Origin: CALHRB01 sp964473465
Lineage (GTDB): Bacteria; Bacteroidota; Ignavibacteria; Kapaibacteriales; UBA2268
NCBI GenBank assembly: GCA_964473465.1
Contig: CAYYPE010000011.1
Coordinates: 43,382-107,381 of the forward strand
Length of the DNA: 64,000 nt
Reading direction: 5' to 3'
Each line of letters begins with the position of its first letter. Position 1 is the stretch's first letter. Below, piece after piece: positions 43,842 through 53,611 of this stretch. The position numbers were made by a program, and so were the translations under genes. The notes below the pieces were generated by a model. The model saw only the letters and a program-made list of their open reading frames with translations. It was not told where the DNA came from and ran no database searches.

Positions 43842-45506
43842 TTAAATTAATATCCTTAAATTAACAGTTTTTGGCAATATTTCTCTGTATTTTTCTAATG
43901 AAGATTTGAGCGACTCCGCCGACGATTGATTAATAGCATAGAACGTAACCTCGTCCATACCACATACTTCATTATTTTCAATTTTTAATGTTGCAACCCT
44001 GATTAATTCTTTATTATATTTTATTTCTTTATTAAACCATGCTTCATAAATAATCATGACAGAGCAATTTTTTTTGCTAAGATACTCATAAAAATATTCA
44101 GGGGAATAAAAACCTTTGTATTTCGCTCCTGTAATATTATTATCAGCCAAACCGAATAGATCTATTACTTTAGCTTTAGATTTCAAGCTGGCAAGACCAA
44201 TATCATTCATTCCAACAGGTTGATCGGATAAATAGCTATCAAGGAATTTTGCAATTTGATATTGTTGCTCATATATGTTTATTGGTGCGAACCGCAATCG
44301 GTTATGAGATTCGATCCCTCTGTGAATAAAAGGTAATGTTACTAAAAAAAGTAAGATTAAAAGGTAAAGTCGCACTTTTGGTTTTATAGTCAGATTTGAA
44401 TTTTTTGAATACTCAATTAAAAATTTCGTTAGGAATGGAAATAAAAAAGTAATAAATATACCAACCAAATAGGCTTCATATCTATAGAACCATCCTGTTT
44501 TTGCAAATTGAAGGTGTAGCAATGTTGTTAAAATAAAAATTATGCTTATATCATTTAAAAGCTCAGTTTTTATATTAATCAATGAAGGTTGCAGGTTATT
44601 AATATCACTTGTTTCAACCCAAAATGTAATATTTTTACCATTATTGTGCCAATAAAAGTAAATCAAAAATGCTAAACTTATAAGAACAGAAATAAATAAA
44701 TGGGTGTTTTCAACAAGATTGATTACTCCTGAATATATGTATTTATGTATAAAGGTTATTATTGTAGGTGTTTCTTCCAAACCTTTCAGGATAATCGGAT
44801 TAGGAAAGAAAAAACCACCCTTGCTGATTGAATACAGACCAATTATTATATGAGGTAAAATAGTAAAAAAAGCTACTGTGATCCAATATTGGAATCTTGA
44901 TTTGGATTTATAGAATATTATTGATGATGCTATAATCAAAAAAATAGCCTCATATCTGACTAAAGACAGCAAGGAAGCTAAAATAGCCAATATTATAAAG
45001 TTTGTGAATTTTATTTCTTGTTTATATTTAAGTTCAAGTGTATATTCAATAAACATACAGGAAAGCAGCAAATGTAATAAATGTTCCATACCAATGAAAA
45101 TGATTGGTATTATTGGAATACTGATGATGATAAGAGAGAGTACGTTAAAAGAAAAAGAAAAATTGTCAAAATATTTTTGAATAATTCTATAACTAAAAAT
45201 AATAATTAGGACAGAAATAAGTATATTAAGATAAAATGGGACTAATTCATTATACCCAAAAATTTTAAAAATTATAATTAATATGGCAGTCCAGAGTGGG
45301 GAAGATGTTGCAAAACCGAATTCTTCAGCGTTGATGCCAATATTTCCATTCTCAACAAAGTTTTTTGCAAGTGACAGATGTATATAGCTGTCATCAAGAC
45401 TATAAATGAATTCGCCAGAGCAAAAATTTATTACGTAGTTATAAAATAAAAAAACAACTAACAGGAGCAAAAATAGTGCTAAGGATAATACAATTGCTTT
45501 TTTCAA
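43842..45506 (-). CDS. GT-C-like multi-pass membrane protein (putative glycosyltransferase)
   Basis: Membrane protein of 554 residues with about 10-12 helices. The first extracytoplasmic loop carries YSLDDSYIHLSLAKNFVENG; an acidic DD pair in this loop is the mark of GT-C transferases such as ArnT/PMT-like enzymes, which use polyprenyl-phosphate sugars. The C-terminal 130 residues form a soluble domain (QPVGMNDIGLASLKSKAKVI). It is the upstream neighbour of the GH57 gene (32-base gap), so likely part of the same surface-glycan block. Acceptor unknown. Confidence 0.72.
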   Translation of the reverse strand: MKKAIVLSLALFLLLLVVFLFYNYVINFCSGEFIYSLDDSYIHLSLAKNFVENGNIGINAEEFGFATSSPLWTAILIIIFKIFGYNELVPFYLNILISVLIIIFSYRIIQKYFDNFSFSFNVLSLIIISIPIIPIIFIGMEHLLHLLLSCMFIEYTLELKYKQEIKFTNFIILAILASLLSLVRYEAIFLIIASSIIFYKSKSRFQYWITVAFFTILPHIIIGLYSISKGGFFFPNPIILKGLEETPTIITFIHKYIYSGVINLVENTHLFISVLISLAFLIYFYWHNNGKNITFWVETSDINNLQPSLINIKTELLNDISIIFILTTLLHLQFAKTGWFYRYEAYLVGIFITFLFPFLTKFLIEYSKNSNLTIKPKVRLYLLILLFLVTLPFIHRGIESHNRLRFAPINIYEQQYQIAKFLDSYLSDQPVGMNDIGLASLKSKAKVIDLFGLADNNITGAKYKGFYSPEYFYEYLSKKNCSVMIIYEAWFNKEIKYNKELIRVATLKIENNEVCGMDEVTFYAINQSSAESLKSSLEKYREILPKTVNLRILI

Positions 45507-45600
45507 TACTTTTTATATCTCAAGTTTGATTATAAAAGTAGATGATTTATAATAATAAACCAAGATAATATTTAATTTTTTACAAAAACTGAGAATTATA

Positions 45601-45924
45601 TTAATTGATTTTAGGGAAATCCGGGAAGCCGAAATTTCTGTCCTGCCTTTCAAGTTTTATTTCTCCGTATTGTTGTTCATATTTGGCAATGTTATCAATC
45701 ATAGCATTCATTAATAGTTTAGCATGTTGTGGAGTCATAATAATTCTGGCAAGAACCTTGCTTTTTGTTACTCCCGGTAGAATTCTTGTAAAATCAACTA
45801 TGAATTCAGCAGGCGAATGAGAAATAATAGCTAAGTTTGAATAAATTCCTTCGGCTTCTTTTTCACCTAATTCAATATTTATCTGCTGTTGAATTGGTTG
45901 TTCTGGATTTTTTTTATCACTCAT
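45601..45924 (-). CDS. DUF3467 domain protein
   Basis: 107-residue cytoplasmic protein. The core IYSNLAIISHSPAEFIVDFT and TKSKVLARIIMTPQHAKLLM followed by LMNAMIDNIAKYEQQYG match DUF3467, a small conserved family whose function is not known. It is acidic at the N-terminus (KKNPEQPIQQQINIELGE). It lies 32 bases downstream of the TPR lipoprotein gene and may be co-transcribed from the promoter at 47500. Confidence 0.88.
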   Translation of the reverse strand: MSDKKNPEQPIQQQINIELGEKEAEGIYSNLAIISHSPAEFIVDFTRILPGVTKSKVLARIIMTPQHAKLLMNAMIDNIAKYEQQYGEIKLERQDRNFGFPDFPKIN

Positions 45925-45956
45925 GATTTTATAGAAACATAAAAAATTTAAAAAAA

Positions 45957-47465
45957 TTATTTTAGATTTTTGAGTTTTTCTTGCATTGCTGCACTTTTTT
46001 GAGAATTCTTAAGTCTGCTGTCGTAAATTTTAATCATTTTAAGATAATAATTCTCTTTTTGATCATCTGGAACCATAAATTCATATGCTTCGAGTTCGGC
46101 TACTGTGGTTTTTAGCTTTTCATTTTCCTGAAGGAAGAAATAAATTTCAGCTAATTCAGCTAATATTTCATAATCCCGTGAATATTTTATGAATGTTCTT
46201 GCTTTTTCGAAATTTTCGGCAGATTTTCTTAAGAAAGGATTGTATTCTTCGGGATTATAATCTTTCATTTTTCCTGCATCAATATCCTTCATCTGTCTTT
46301 GCTGTATCTCAACAACCTTGTTTTTGTAAGCAGCACCTAAATTACGATAAATATCAGGTTGTTCAACGCCTGATTTTATGATATCCTGATAAATTTTGAT
46401 AGCATCGTCATAATTTGAAAGTCTAAGCAAAAAGTCGCCTAACTGAGCCTTGTAAATTATATTATCTGGATTTTTGTCAACTAATTCTCTTAAGTATTTT
46501 ATTCCTTCGTCGGTTCTTCCCTGCATTTCGTAAATTGATGCAAGAAAACTATTTGCTGAAGTGTTTGTTGGATCAATAATGTTGATTACTTTTAAATATT
46601 CAATAGCTTTATCGTAGTTTTTTCTGTCATAATTGATTGAAGCCAAAGCACCCCAGGGTTCGATATATAGTTGAGTTGCTAACTCTCGTTCTTGGGGTAA
46701 CCAATTCTCGGGTGGATTATATTTAATGCCGAAAACGCTCCATCGAATTTCTTTATCCATATCATAATAAACAAACAAATCCTTCTCCTTATATTTATAT
46801 AACTCTGTTAACGAAGAATCATTATTCCCGAATATGTTAACTTTGAAGGAGACTGGCTTGCCAAGAGCCTGATTTACCTCTGCTCTTGTTGCAGAGATGT
46901 AGATTTTCTTTTCTTTACAAATATCAACAACAGGTTGAAGAAGTTTAATATATTCATTGTAAGAAATAATGGCTTTATTTGTATCACCTATTGCTTCGTA
47001 GCTTTTACCAATAAAATGATAAAAATCAGGCATTTCGGGTTTTATTATAGTGCCTGTTCTGAAATAATAAATAGCTGTATCAAGATATTTTTTTTCCTGA
47101 GTCATTGAATATTTATTATATGCTTCTATACCTCCATTATAGGCTTTCACCCATATTTCATTCTTTCTTAAATTAGAGAGATTTTTGTCATCAGGTTTTG
47201 TTATATATGGATCTGCAGCGATAAGTTCACGGGCAGCCGAGGCTAAATCGCCGTTTATCTCATAAATTCCTGCAAGCATAATTCTTGCTTCGGCATTTTG
47301 TGGATTTTTTTGTAATTCTTTTTCCAGATTCATTTTTGCTTTGTCATACTCCTGATTGCGAATAGCAAGCTTGGCAGTTGTCATTTCGGGGGATGAACAC
47401 TGAAATCCCTGCATGAATAAAAAACTGATGATAACCAAAGAAAGAACAAATATTTCTTTTCTCAC
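45957..47465 (-). CDS. Tetratricopeptide-repeat lipoprotein
   Basis: Exported, probably lipid-anchored protein of 502 residues. The signal sequence ends MQGFQC, a relaxed lipobox. TPR units are visible at about 35-90 (LEKELQKNPQNAEARIMLAG), 150-190 (FYHFIGKSYEAIGDTNKAII) and 275-380 (YDKAIEYLKVINIIDPTNTS). Such proteins are scaffolds for envelope complexes. The promoter lies 35 bases upstream. No partner can be named, but the T9SS genes in the window make a secretion- or gliding-related scaffold possible. Confidence 0.85.
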   Translation of the reverse strand: MRKEIFVLSLVIISFLFMQGFQCSSPEMTTAKLAIRNQEYDKAKMNLEKELQKNPQNAEARIMLAGIYEINGDLASAARELIAADPYITKPDDKNLSNLRKNEIWVKAYNGGIEAYNKYSMTQEKKYLDTAIYYFRTGTIIKPEMPDFYHFIGKSYEAIGDTNKAIISYNEYIKLLQPVVDICKEKKIYISATRAEVNQALGKPVSFKVNIFGNNDSSLTELYKYKEKDLFVYYDMDKEIRWSVFGIKYNPPENWLPQERELATQLYIEPWGALASINYDRKNYDKAIEYLKVINIIDPTNTSANSFLASIYEMQGRTDEGIKYLRELVDKNPDNIIYKAQLGDFLLRLSNYDDAIKIYQDIIKSGVEQPDIYRNLGAAYKNKVVEIQQRQMKDIDAGKMKDYNPEEYNPFLRKSAENFEKARTFIKYSRDYEILAELAEIYFFLQENEKLKTTVAELEAYEFMVPDDQKENYYLKMIKIYDSRLKNSQKSAAMQEKLKNLK

Positions 47466-47499
47466 AATCTAACTCCTGAAATATATTTAATGTAAACTA

Positions 47500-47529
47500 C
47501 AAAAATATGAAATGTTTTTATGTAAACAA
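47500..47529 (-). promoter_or_regulatory. Bacteroidota-type promoter for the TPR lipoprotein gene
   Basis: On the minus strand TTG (47527-47529), 19 bases, then TATTTTTG (47500-47507), about 35 bases upstream of the start codon. Confidence 0.68.
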
Positions 47530-47661
47530 GTTACAAATCGGTTAAATTTGTTTAATTAACTTTAATTTATTAATTATGGTGTTTTTCTAGTTTATCAAAT
47601 ATTAATTCCATCCAATATCTTTTATCCTTAATTCGTAGTAATTTATGATAAGGATAAAATT

Positions 47662-48105
47662 ATGAATATCAAAATTATTATATCAATATTGACTTTTAGT
47701 ATTTTATTTTCATGCACAAAGGAAAATATGAATATCAAAGAAAATTCAAAATACAATAAATTAACTCCTGAAGAGGAAAGAGTTATTATTTACAAAGGCA
47801 CTGAGTATCCTTTTACTGGTAAGTTTTACAATCACAAAGAAAAAGGAACTTACATCTGCCGAAGGTGTAATGCTCCTCTTTATCGTTCCGAAGACAAATT
47901 TGATTCTGGATGCGGTTGGCCAAGTTTTGATGATGAAATCCCCGGTGCTGTAAAGCGTGTTCCCGATCCTGATGGTATGAGAACTGAAATAATATGTGCA
48001 AACTGTGGAGCTCATCTTGGACATGTCTTTATCGGTGAAGGTTTCACCAATAAAGACACAAGACACTGCGTTAATTCAATTTCGCTTGATTTTATTGCAA
48101 AATAG
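47662..48105 (+). CDS. msrB: Peptide-methionine (R)-S-oxide reductase, lipoprotein form
   Basis: Repairs oxidised methionine in proteins. 147 residues. N-terminal signal with lipobox ILFSC, so it works in the envelope rather than the cytoplasm. The zinc pairs are CRRC and CANC; the catalytic Cys is in DTRHCVNSISL, and SGCGWPSFDDEI and GAHLGHVFIGEG are the usual active-site motifs. GATAAGGATAAA lies before the ATG. It stands alone on the plus strand. Confidence 0.96.
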   Translation: MNIKIIISILTFSILFSCTKENMNIKENSKYNKLTPEEERVIIYKGTEYPFTGKFYNHKEKGTYICRRCNAPLYRSEDKFDSGCGWPSFDDEIPGAVKRVPDPDGMRTEIICANCGAHLGHVFIGEGFTNKDTRHCVNSISLDFIAK

Positions 48106-48121
48106 ATTCTGTCAGGGTTTA

Positions 48122-48688
48122 CTATTTCTTTTTGTTAGTTTTTTCCCAGTTCTGATACTGAGGTAATAAACTGACTGCATTAGAAATATCGCCGGAGACA
48201 GTTGTAGACCATGTGAAATTTTTAGTATTTTTGTTCCAAAAAACGACAGGGAGTTTCTCATCAATCATTTCCCCGTTATATTCATTTAAAGTTTCGTTGC
48301 TAAAATTGTCTTTAACCAGCATAAACGGGCTATCTTTATCATATTTGAAAATTTTCACACTTGAAAGACTATCAAAATCGAAAGTCAATTCTCCGCAAAG
48401 AACGCCGTTTTCCTCAAATAGTCTTTTTTTCATATTTCTAACATTAGGATATTCATCTTCTAACTTCTTACCTTCAACGTAATCAGTTATTAATTCCGCA
48501 AAGTCTTTCATTGAAACATCTCTGTCCTCATCTTTTGTAGAGACGATATTAATATATTTTATCACAGCTTTGCCTGAGTTTGCTCCGGTAAGTGTAACAT
48601 TGTATTCTTTACGTTCAACGGTAAGGCATCCATTGAACAAGACAATTACAAGAAGAAACAATGCAGAATTAAGGATAATCTTTTTCAT
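48122..48688 (-). CDS. Hypothetical lipoprotein, 188 residues
   Basis: From the ATG at 48688, with AAAGG just upstream (a longer frame opens at 48742 but would put 18 residues before the signal peptide). The signal ends VLFNGC, a lipobox. The rest is hydrophilic and beta-rich, with KAVIKYINIVSTKDEDRDVS, GVLCGELTFDFDSL and VFWNKNTKNFTWSTTVS. I do not recognise a family. It lies 10 bases behind the methyltransferase gene on the same strand, so they are probably co-transcribed. Confidence 0.7.
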   Translation of the reverse strand: MKKIILNSALFLLVIVLFNGCLTVERKEYNVTLTGANSGKAVIKYINIVSTKDEDRDVSMKDFAELITDYVEGKKLEDEYPNVRNMKKRLFEENGVLCGELTFDFDSLSSVKIFKYDKDSPFMLVKDNFSNETLNEYNGEMIDEKLPVVFWNKNTKNFTWSTTVSGDISNAVSLLPQYQNWEKTNKKK

Positions 48689-48698
48689 ATATACCTTT

Positions 48699-49703
48699 CT
48701 ATTTATAACCAAAAATAATACTTGTTCCAAATTCAGTATCAATTCTCCTAAAGTTCGAAAACCACGATTCTTTGAGCATCATCCACATATCTGTTTCGGT
48801 GTAAACATTTCCTGATTCGGTAGTTACCAAAAGATTCAAATTATGCAGTGCTTGAAATTCGGGACTGATTCTGTTGTCATTAATCAAATAGTCCTGAATA
48901 ACTAACATACCACCGTTATTTAATGAATCATAGATTTTTCTTAAGAGAGTAATATTCTGATAAAAAGAAAAACGACTCATAACATTCGAGACCATTACCA
49001 AATCATACTCCGAGCCAATATTATCAAGAAAGAAATCACCCGACATAGTTGTGATTCTATCAGAAAATCCCTTTATGTCCAGATATCTTTTAGTGATTTC
49101 AATTACTTCGGGTAAATCAAGTGCAAACATTTCAATGTTGGGTTTCGCTTTAAGTAGCTCCATAGCATATCCACCAGTTCCACAGCCGAGATCCAAGGCT
49201 TTATTAACCAGATGTAAATTAATATTTTTTATTATTGTGTTTGCTTGCTGAGTGGCTCTCCATTGAAGAGTAAAAAGTATATCTTCAAGATATTCATTAT
49301 GATTTCTTCCCTCTTTAAGAAGGGCAGAGCTTCCTCGTTTTAAAGAATCAGTCAGTTTTGTCCAGCAATCCCATACAAAATTGAAATATCTCAAATTTCC
49401 AATATAGTGAGAACTACCTTTGGTTATTAAATTAAGATATTTTTTTTCGATTGAATATCTATCACCTGATTTAACCAGAATATTTAAAGAGACAAGTGCA
49501 TCAAGAAATTTTCGAGTAGCAAATTCTTCCGTATTGAGTTCAAATGTGATTTCCCTTGCTGTTTTTGAATTTTCGTTAATAATGTTAAATAAATCCAGTT
49601 CAAATGCTGTGATTAGTATTCTGCTTTTTTGGAATGCATAAACGATATCCAGAAAACTATTGGCATCTTCATCGAATTTGAAAAGGGAATGTTCTTTTTT
49701 CAT
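48699..49703 (-). CDS. SAM-dependent O-methyltransferase (acetylserotonin/hydroxyindole O-MT-like)
   Basis: 334 residues. An N-terminal winged-helix dimerisation domain (about 15-100: AFELDLFNIINENSKTAREI) is followed by a Rossmann methyltransferase domain. The SAM loop is ALDLGCGTGGYAMEL, with FALDLPEVIEITK as the ribose-binding acidic strand. This is the Methyltransf_2 layout used on small molecules such as quinone, bacteriochlorophyll or polyketide precursors. The catalytic His of plant enzymes is not evident. Substrate unknown; the next gene encodes an unrelated lipoprotein. Confidence 0.85.
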   Translation of the reverse strand: MKKEHSLFKFDEDANSFLDIVYAFQKSRILITAFELDLFNIINENSKTAREITFELNTEEFATRKFLDALVSLNILVKSGDRYSIEKKYLNLITKGSSHYIGNLRYFNFVWDCWTKLTDSLKRGSSALLKEGRNHNEYLEDILFTLQWRATQQANTIIKNINLHLVNKALDLGCGTGGYAMELLKAKPNIEMFALDLPEVIEITKRYLDIKGFSDRITTMSGDFFLDNIGSEYDLVMVSNVMSRFSFYQNITLLRKIYDSLNNGGMLVIQDYLINDNRISPEFQALHNLNLLVTTESGNVYTETDMWMMLKESWFSNFRRIDTEFGTSIIFGYK

Positions 49704-49783
49704 TTTTTATTCTCTGATTGATTTATAATGTCTGAAAAAAAAATTTAATATAATAAAAAAATTGAACCAATATTAACTCTTTT

Positions 49784-50590
49784 TTAATTCAATGAATTTT
49801 TTATTTCAGAAACATTAATTTTCAAACTTACCTCCGATTGGGGATTTGAGATGGTCTTATCGGATAAATTACCGGGTGAGTAATCTTCTTTGACAGTAAT
49901 TCTATCAAGAAATTTTCCTTTCTGTTTGAGGAAGTTCTTGATATTATTAACTCTCTGGTTAACCAAATTTTTAAGGTCTTCATCGTTGAAATTTTTGATT
50001 TCAATAACTTTTTCGATGAACTGTTCTTTTGAGTCTTTCTTCTTTTTCTTTGTCTTGTCAACAACTTTCTCTTTGATAGTTCGGTGTTCTACCTTATAGG
50101 TATCTTTAGCTGAGATTAATATTTCGAGTTTAACATTACGATTGAACAGGAGCATTTTATTAATTTCATCCAGTTTTGCTGAGAAGGCAGGAAGTATTTC
50201 AGCTTCCTTCTTGTTAAAAGCATTCATTGCTGCAATTGTTCCGCCGGGTGTGAATCTGGTAACGTAGAAATTTCTTTCAATTTCAGTATATTTTTGATAA
50301 TTTTCGATATATATTGACTCTGACTTCCTTGCTATATCCCAATTTGTAAGGATCACTTCCACTGAATCCCCTGCATTAAAGATTTGTTCATAAGCCCCGG
50401 TTATTGAATTTGATTGAATTTTGATTTTTTTCCCGTTTGGTGTTCTGAATTCGATGTTGACTGAAGCTGGAGTTCCTGTTAATTCATCAATTACCTTGCC
50501 TTTCATAAAGACCTGAACTGTTTGTGCTGAGTGAAGGTTAAAACCAATCAAAAAACACATAATAATGGCTGATATAGCTTTAATTGTCAT
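49784..50590 (-). CDS. Exported protein with carboxypeptidase-regulatory-like domain and degenerate OmpA-like domain
   Basis: 268 residues with a signal peptide (about 1-22). Residues about 28-95 (MKGKVIDELTGTPASVNIEF) resemble a carboxypeptidase-regulatory (CRD) Ig fold. Residues about 135-260 resemble an OmpA C-terminal domain: LDEINKMLLFNRNVKLEILI, then NLVNQRVNNIKNFLKQKG and DRITVKEDY. The peptidoglycan-binding GHTD is replaced by SAKDTY, and a lysine-rich insert (DKTKKKKKDSKEQ) splits the domain. The same CRD-OmpA order ends the larger protein at 53612. It follows the subtilase gene by 19 bases, so the two may be co-transcribed. Degeneration of the binding site is inference. Confidence 0.65.
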   Translation of the reverse strand: MTIKAISAIIMCFLIGFNLHSAQTVQVFMKGKVIDELTGTPASVNIEFRTPNGKKIKIQSNSITGAYEQIFNAGDSVEVILTNWDIARKSESIYIENYQKYTEIERNFYVTRFTPGGTIAAMNAFNKKEAEILPAFSAKLDEINKMLLFNRNVKLEILISAKDTYKVEHRTIKEKVVDKTKKKKKDSKEQFIEKVIEIKNFNDEDLKNLVNQRVNNIKNFLKQKGKFLDRITVKEDYSPGNLSDKTISNPQSEVSLKINVSEIKNSLN

Positions 50591-50609
50591 TACTACCTCT
50601 TTGAAAAAT

Positions 50610-53522
50610 TTATTTGTAAATTAAAATTGGTATAACTTTTTGTAAATTGATACCTTTGATAGCTATAAAGTATGTCCCAGACGGTAAATTATCGGTTTTT
50701 ATTTCAATTTCATTCGAATTTTCAAAATTTACAAGCTCCTGCTTATATTGAATTTTGCCAAGAATATCGAAAATTATTAATGATTCTATTTTTGAGTAAT
50801 TAATATTTTTTAAAATTATATCACCAGAATTATAATTATAACTTATATGTATATCATTCCCTTCAACATTTTCTTTATAAATGTCAGTAATAATAGTTTC
50901 TGAAAATCTCCTCATCAGGTTGGTAAGCTTATTTAAATTTTCTTCGGAACAAATCAAAATTGAAAATGTAACTGAGGAATCAGCCGGTAGAATCCAAGGA
51001 AATTTCATACCCGCCACCATGCTTATTTCACCCATAGTTTCCTTGAATAAGTCAGTTCCACTGTTCAAGAAAAGCCTCTTTTGATCATCCGAAATGATAC
51101 CATCATAAAACAATTCATCGTTTTTCAAAGAAATCATTTGTGCCAACGCACCATTTTCTTCAGAGCTGACTGCAAGAGCTATTAATGGAAAATTACCTTT
51201 TCGATAAATTAGAGCTGATGAACTATTTTTTCCGGTTCTTGCTTCAGGAAGAGATTCAGGGAAGGGTCTTATTACGTTACTATCAGCATCGGCACCCAAA
51301 TCCCAATCGAAGAAATAACCCGCAGATAATCCCTCGATTGAATTACCTGAAATATTAGTTAGTTTGAATTCAAACCTAACACATGGAGTATCATTAAGGG
51401 CTAAACCGACATAGTTTCTTATCATAAGTCCGATTCTATTTGAATCAGAAGCCAATCCATCCCAAAATATAGCAAATTTACTATCTGGTTCAAGAAAAGG
51501 TTTGCCACTTAAAAAATCATTTTCTCTTCTTCCTTTTTGATTTCGTGCCTGACTTATTACTCTTCCCTGAGATTCTGTTGCAAAGAAACTACCTTCGAAA
51601 AGAGTATTGCAAAATCCGTTAAGCACAAATCCCTCGCCTCGCATATTGTAAGGGGAATCAGAAAATCCAATACGACCATTGTCTGATACTGATAATTTTA
51701 AAATATCATTCGAAAATGTTGCATAATCAGAGCCGGGTATGATTGGAATGAGAAGTCTGTCATGATAATTATTTTCGCTCTCAAATTCCACTGCAAAAAA
51801 CATCAAATCAAGAGTTGGATTATTAACCTTAAAAAGAAAGTTATCAAGAATAATATTTTGATTTGATTCAATAGAAGCAATATAAAAGATTGAATCAATC
51901 AGTTCAATGTTATTATTTTTGTCCTGAACTTTTTTTAGGGTAACTTTTATGTTTTGACCAAATCCTAATAAATTTTTTAAATCTAATTTTATCCTAAAAG
52001 TATCGTTAGCAGAAAATCTTGCTTCGGAACCGCTAAGGGATAGAAATTTATATTCAATTATTTCAAAGCCCGGTTTATCGAAAGGATTATTGGTTATTGC
52101 CTTGAAATGATTGATTCTTCCGGGTATTAATTCAGCTTTTGACTGGTTGATATGTTTGATGTCATCATTTGAAATACGGGTATGAGTTAATGCCTGAAGA
52201 GCGTTTAGCTCAGGAAATTTTGCTCTAACACTGGCTACAACTCCTGCAACTATCGGCGATGCAGCCGAAGTGCAGCAGGAAATATGATATATAGATTTAA
52301 TAGTATCATCTTCCACAAGTTGGTTTGTAGTTATTGCACCCTGTCCCGGAGCCATTAAATCAACATGTGCACCTGTTGCTGACATTTCTATAACAGTATC
52401 CATAGCATCTGTTACGCCAACACCAAGCACACCTCTATATCCTGCGGGGTAGAAAGGTGTGTAATTTGCATGATTTCCGGCTGCAGCAACAATGGCAACA
52501 TCATTTGCAACAGCAAAATCTACTGCTGATTGGGCAAAACAGGAATAAGAATTACCTCCCCAACTGCAATTCAAAACATCAATTTTATTCTGTCCGGCGT
52601 AAATAAATGATTGAAGTCCATAGTAGATATATTTTGTGTCATTGATACCAGCTTTCATTGGGAAAAAACGACAATTATATCCAATGCCCGCTAAACCAGT
52701 TGTGTTATTTGTTGTGGCGCTTGCAATTCCAGTTGTCAGTGTTCCATGTCCTTCTTTATTAAATGTGCTTCCGGGATTTGTGGAATCATCAAGATAAGAA
52801 AAATTAACGCCTGCAAAATCGTCAATATATCCGTTTAAATCATCATCAATTCCATTGTTGGGTATTTCATTATAATTTTTGTGAATATTTTCAAAAAGGT
52901 CTTCATGTTCCTGCATAACTCCGGTATCACTAATACCTATCACAACGGAAGTATCGCCTTTGAATATATCCCACGCTTCCAGGCTCTGTATTGTTTCGAG
53001 CAATAATTGTTTTGGAACTAATGTGTCATTTGGCACAAATCTTCCCTGTGGTTCATAAAGGTAATAAGGTTCAGCAATTTCAATTTCAGAGCAATCAATT
53101 AATATTTTTGCAGCTTGAATTTCAGGTGGTGTATTTCCGGGATATTCAACTATAAAGCTTCTTAATAGTTCATCTTCTGCTTTTTTGAGCAATGCTATGT
53201 CGTAAAATTGTTTTTGTAGTTTATCTTCTTGCGAATCAGTTTTAAAGTTGTTAGGGGTTAGTAATCTTCCTAAAATTTTATAACTCTTATAGTAATCTCC
53301 TATATTTGGCAAATTTTCTTGAGATTTGAACATGATAATTAATAAATTCGAAACAACGGGTTGTAATCTTCCGGACTCCATCTCAGGCGTTAGCACTTTT
53401 TTTGTTGAAAAGTTCAATTGAGAATAAGAAACACTTAACGAAACCAAAAAAATAATGAAGATGAAAATTGAGCAATGAAAATGTATTTTATTAAGCTTTT
53501 GCTTTAATAATTTGCATACCAT
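50610..53522 (-). CDS. T9SS-exported subtilisin-like serine protease (S8)
   Basis: 970 residues. An N-terminal signal segment (FIFIIFLVSLSVSYS) is followed by a propeptide-like region, then the S8 catalytic domain (about 185-450). Triad: Asp in GISDTGVMQEHED (about 197), His in EGHGTLTTGIAS (about 259), Ser in CCTSAASPIVAGV (about 418). The middle is beta-rich. The last 80 residues (ISYNYNSGDIILKN, SLIIFDILGKIQYK) form a T9SS type A sorting domain. It is divergent from the PorE-like protein gene, with which it shares an 89-base promoter gap. Substrate unknown. Confidence 0.93.
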   Translation of the reverse strand: MVCKLLKQKLNKIHFHCSIFIFIIFLVSLSVSYSQLNFSTKKVLTPEMESGRLQPVVSNLLIIMFKSQENLPNIGDYYKSYKILGRLLTPNNFKTDSQEDKLQKQFYDIALLKKAEDELLRSFIVEYPGNTPPEIQAAKILIDCSEIEIAEPYYLYEPQGRFVPNDTLVPKQLLLETIQSLEAWDIFKGDTSVVIGISDTGVMQEHEDLFENIHKNYNEIPNNGIDDDLNGYIDDFAGVNFSYLDDSTNPGSTFNKEGHGTLTTGIASATTNNTTGLAGIGYNCRFFPMKAGINDTKYIYYGLQSFIYAGQNKIDVLNCSWGGNSYSCFAQSAVDFAVANDVAIVAAAGNHANYTPFYPAGYRGVLGVGVTDAMDTVIEMSATGAHVDLMAPGQGAITTNQLVEDDTIKSIYHISCCTSAASPIVAGVVASVRAKFPELNALQALTHTRISNDDIKHINQSKAELIPGRINHFKAITNNPFDKPGFEIIEYKFLSLSGSEARFSANDTFRIKLDLKNLLGFGQNIKVTLKKVQDKNNNIELIDSIFYIASIESNQNIILDNFLFKVNNPTLDLMFFAVEFESENNYHDRLLIPIIPGSDYATFSNDILKLSVSDNGRIGFSDSPYNMRGEGFVLNGFCNTLFEGSFFATESQGRVISQARNQKGRRENDFLSGKPFLEPDSKFAIFWDGLASDSNRIGLMIRNYVGLALNDTPCVRFEFKLTNISGNSIEGLSAGYFFDWDLGADADSNVIRPFPESLPEARTGKNSSSALIYRKGNFPLIALAVSSEENGALAQMISLKNDELFYDGIISDDQKRLFLNSGTDLFKETMGEISMVAGMKFPWILPADSSVTFSILICSEENLNKLTNLMRRFSETIITDIYKENVEGNDIHISYNYNSGDIILKNINYSKIESLIIFDILGKIQYKQELVNFENSNEIEIKTDNLPSGTYFIAIKGINLQKVIPILIYK

Positions 53523-53585
53523 GATAATAAAATTATATGTATTGATGATTAGTTAAATAAAATATAAAAATTAGAATAACGATTT

Positions 53586-53593
53586 TATATTTG
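53586..53593 (+). promoter_or_regulatory. Possible -7 element (TATATTTG) for the PorE-like gene
   Basis: TATATTTG matches TAnnTTTG and lies 18 bases before the ATG at 53612. No TTTG is found at the normal spacing upstream, so this is tentative. Confidence 0.4.
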
Positions 53594-53611
53594 AATTAAT
53601 TTGGAAATAAA

